Assembly: GCA_963971425.1 (NCBI GenBank)
Contig: OZ020518.1
Coordinates: 759,001 to 823,000 of the forward strand
DNA length: 64,000 bases
DNA from: Bryoerythrophyllum caledonicum
Taxonomy: Eukaryota > Streptophyta > Bryopsida > Pottiales > Pottiaceae
Reading direction: 5' to 3'
Each line of letters starts with the position of its first letter. The stretch's first letter is position 1. The notes beneath the pieces were generated by a model that ran no database searches, was not told the origin of the DNA, and saw only the letters and a list, made by a program, of their open reading frames with translations. The position numbers and the translations under genes are program-made. Positions 62,216-64,000 of this stretch are shown here, one piece after another.

Positions 62216-63040
62216 TTAACCCTAAAGACCAATGTCCCCTCAAGGAACATTTTGAGTTTGGATAGGGTACCACATTCTCAAATTTAGGCATGATTTTTTG
62301 AGATTTTTTTTATTGAATGGGCTACTTTTTATTAGCTTTCCGTAGACATAATTTATTTTTTTTGGTAGAAATTCAACTTATGGTTCAAAAGTTACAATCT
62401 TCTTATATAACATATACAAATAGTGCAGCAATTCAGTGTGACATATAACAAATAGTGTAGCAAAATTTTAATTAACTCTAAATTCAATAGAAATTTGAGT
62501 TTTGTCCATTTAAGATTTTTTTTGAAAATCCTCTTGGACAAAAAAAGAGGAAATATTTGCATCTACCATACGGCATTTTGTATTTTTAAAATATGAGAAG
62601 GATATGATATATGCAAAACTTGAAGTGTATTGTTGATTCTTACCACATAGTTGCACTGCAAGATTTTTAAGGACATCTTCTTCCCCTCTTTTGCTTCTAA
62701 AATTTGGTGTACATGTGCTTAACATGATCCTTTTAAAGTTAAAATTAGAAAATCACGGATTGTAGTGCAAAAAAATGCCATGGAAGGCGGTCAAAGTTTA
62801 TTGAAGGTGTTTAGAATGACCTCAAGAAGAGTTTATGTCTCACCTCAAAGGCTGATATCTTCCAATTTGTGTGGTCAAACAAAACAATTGTTTTTACCAC
62901 ATACACTTGTGCAATCCTAGTACAAGATCCTATGGTTAGATATGTGAAAACTGTTTGTTTGCATTTTGTGTTGAATGCATTGAAACTGACAGTTTTCAAT
63001 GAGTTTGGGTGCAAAAATGCCTTGGGCCTTTAGGGGTTAA
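62216..63040. mobile_element. TTAA-flanked piggyBac-like element, copy 6
   Basis: TTAACCCTAAAGACCAA at 62216 and TTGGGCCTTTAGGGGTTAA ending at 63040 are inverted matches with a few differences. 825 bp, no ORF. Confidence 0.65.
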
Positions 63041-63333
63041 AGTACTCAAGAGAAGTGGAATTCCTTAGTATATTTTGTTACAAATTGACTTGCTTTAGAG
63101 AATTTGCAACAAAAAGTACCAAAAAGTCCACCTTTATTGGGTACTTTGGGATAATAACTATGGCATTAGGTGTAGCTTGAAATTTGTTGTTAACTACCTC
63201 ACCATAAACAAGTTGAAACTCAAGGTGTGCTATGCACTGAGTAAAATATTAGTGAATGTCAAGATGATCTATGGGGCTACTGAAACTCATACTAAATGTA
63301 CACTTGTTACATCTTTCTACCCTTCAATATTAC

Positions 63334-63545
63334 TACACTAAACACTGAATATAGTGTAGAGGGATTATTGATGTAGATCACTCACACTAATTTCCATCAA
63401 AGCATGTGCATGCCAAGTTCTGATTGGGTATTTGTTCTCAAGCAAGTGTGTGTCAGTCAGCAATTGCATGTAAATTTTCAATTAGTGTAGGAAATTTCAA
63501 ATAGTTTGGTCTACACTATATTCAGGGAACGGTGTAGTGTTAGAC
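63334..63545. mobile_element. Possible MITE with about 30-bp inverted ends
   Basis: actaaacactgaatatagtgtaga (63341 onward) is mirrored by tctacactatattcaggga..gtagtgttag (to 63541). No clear target duplication was found and the family is unknown. Confidence 0.4.
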
Positions 63546-63958
63546 ACACATTTAGTGTTAGCCACATCTAGGCATGTGTTGACATTTAGTGTTTGTGTCT
63601 GTATCAAGTGTTGCCAACTCTAAATACCATAATTAGTGTAGTGTAGTGCAGTGATTACAGTGTAAATGTAAGAGTAACTCCACATTAGTTATGGTGAAAA
63701 TGTCGTACTTTTACTTGAAATATCGTGGGATTGATCGTACATGGAAATGTGGTAGGGGGACACAGCTCTTTACTAGGTGATGAGTTCTGATGCTCCTAGA
63801 GTCAGTTAAGGTTGAAGTTATGACCTCATTCATGAGAGATGCCCATGTGACCCCCCCTTGGTTTAATGACTGCTTGATTAGTACCATGCTCTGTTGCAAT
63901 CAATCAATTACTTGCTCTCTTCTTTTGTCTTCCCACAAGGATGCAGTCAGTTAGTTTG

Positions 63959-63960
<2 letters not shown>

Positions 63961-63990
<30 letters not shown>

Positions 63991-63991
63991 A
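63961..63991. repeat. (TA)n microsatellite at the right edge
   Basis: About 30 bases of TA repeats. Confidence 0.95.
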
Positions 63992-64000
63992 TCCCTGTAA

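Noticed and set aside
62026..62287. Small gene on either strand near 62.0-62.3 kb
   Set aside because: Overlapping open stretches on both strands with no family similarity, and the right part runs into the TTAA element at 62216.

Overview
The window is nuclear DNA of a land plant. A CBL-interacting protein kinase (CIPK) gene with phase-0 introns sits at the left edge. Telomere-like TTTAGGG motifs occur, there are spliced genes on both strands, and most of the rest is plant-type transposable elements. The AT-rich background and the unusual transposons suggest a non-flowering lineage (bryophyte or fern/lycophyte grade), but this is inference and I cannot name the species.

Three host genes are supported. 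They are the 3' part of a CIPK (1-2232, +), a three-exon mitochondrial MAM33/p32-family gene (8172-9781, -) with a telo-box-like repeat array over its upstream region, and a small GC-rich gene of unknown function (29997-30326, -). A second GC-rich coding-like patch at 39237-39530 is uncertain.

The rest is mobile or repetitive DNA. From left to right: a TTAA-flanked (piggyBac-like) non-autonomous element carrying a nested PIF/Harbinger MITE (2881-4226); degenerate repeats and a small MITE (10.4-12 kb); a 12.8-kb Mutator-like DNA transposon (12961-25794) with heptad-repeat inverted termini. That transposon has two divergent genes: a decayed SWIM-finger transposase (+) and a ten-exon cargo gene (-) that reads as a ParB-like N-domain followed by a DNA methyltransferase. 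Then come a Harbinger transposase remnant (27.3-27.6 kb), a Ty1/copia element with both LTRs (32083-37545), further TTAA elements (30984, 38285, 44465, 45391, 62216), two inverted copies of a 280-bp MITE with clear 9-bp target duplications, and a minisatellite (43.0-43.4 kb).

The largest single object is a 12.7-kb non-LTR retrotransposon (48331-61068) bounded by a 12-bp target-site duplication. ORF1 carries an RRM-like domain and a coiled coil. ORF2 is a single reading frame of about 2,500 codons broken by only two in-frame stops. It encodes, in order, a 47-glutamine tract, a 2A-like motif (GDIETNPGP), an APE endonuclease, reverse transcriptase, RNase H, a CCHC finger and a second, restriction-like endonuclease motif. 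This dual-endonuclease layout recalls the Dualen/RandI elements of green algae. The LINE and the methyltransferase-bearing Mutator-like element are the two systems most worth following up.
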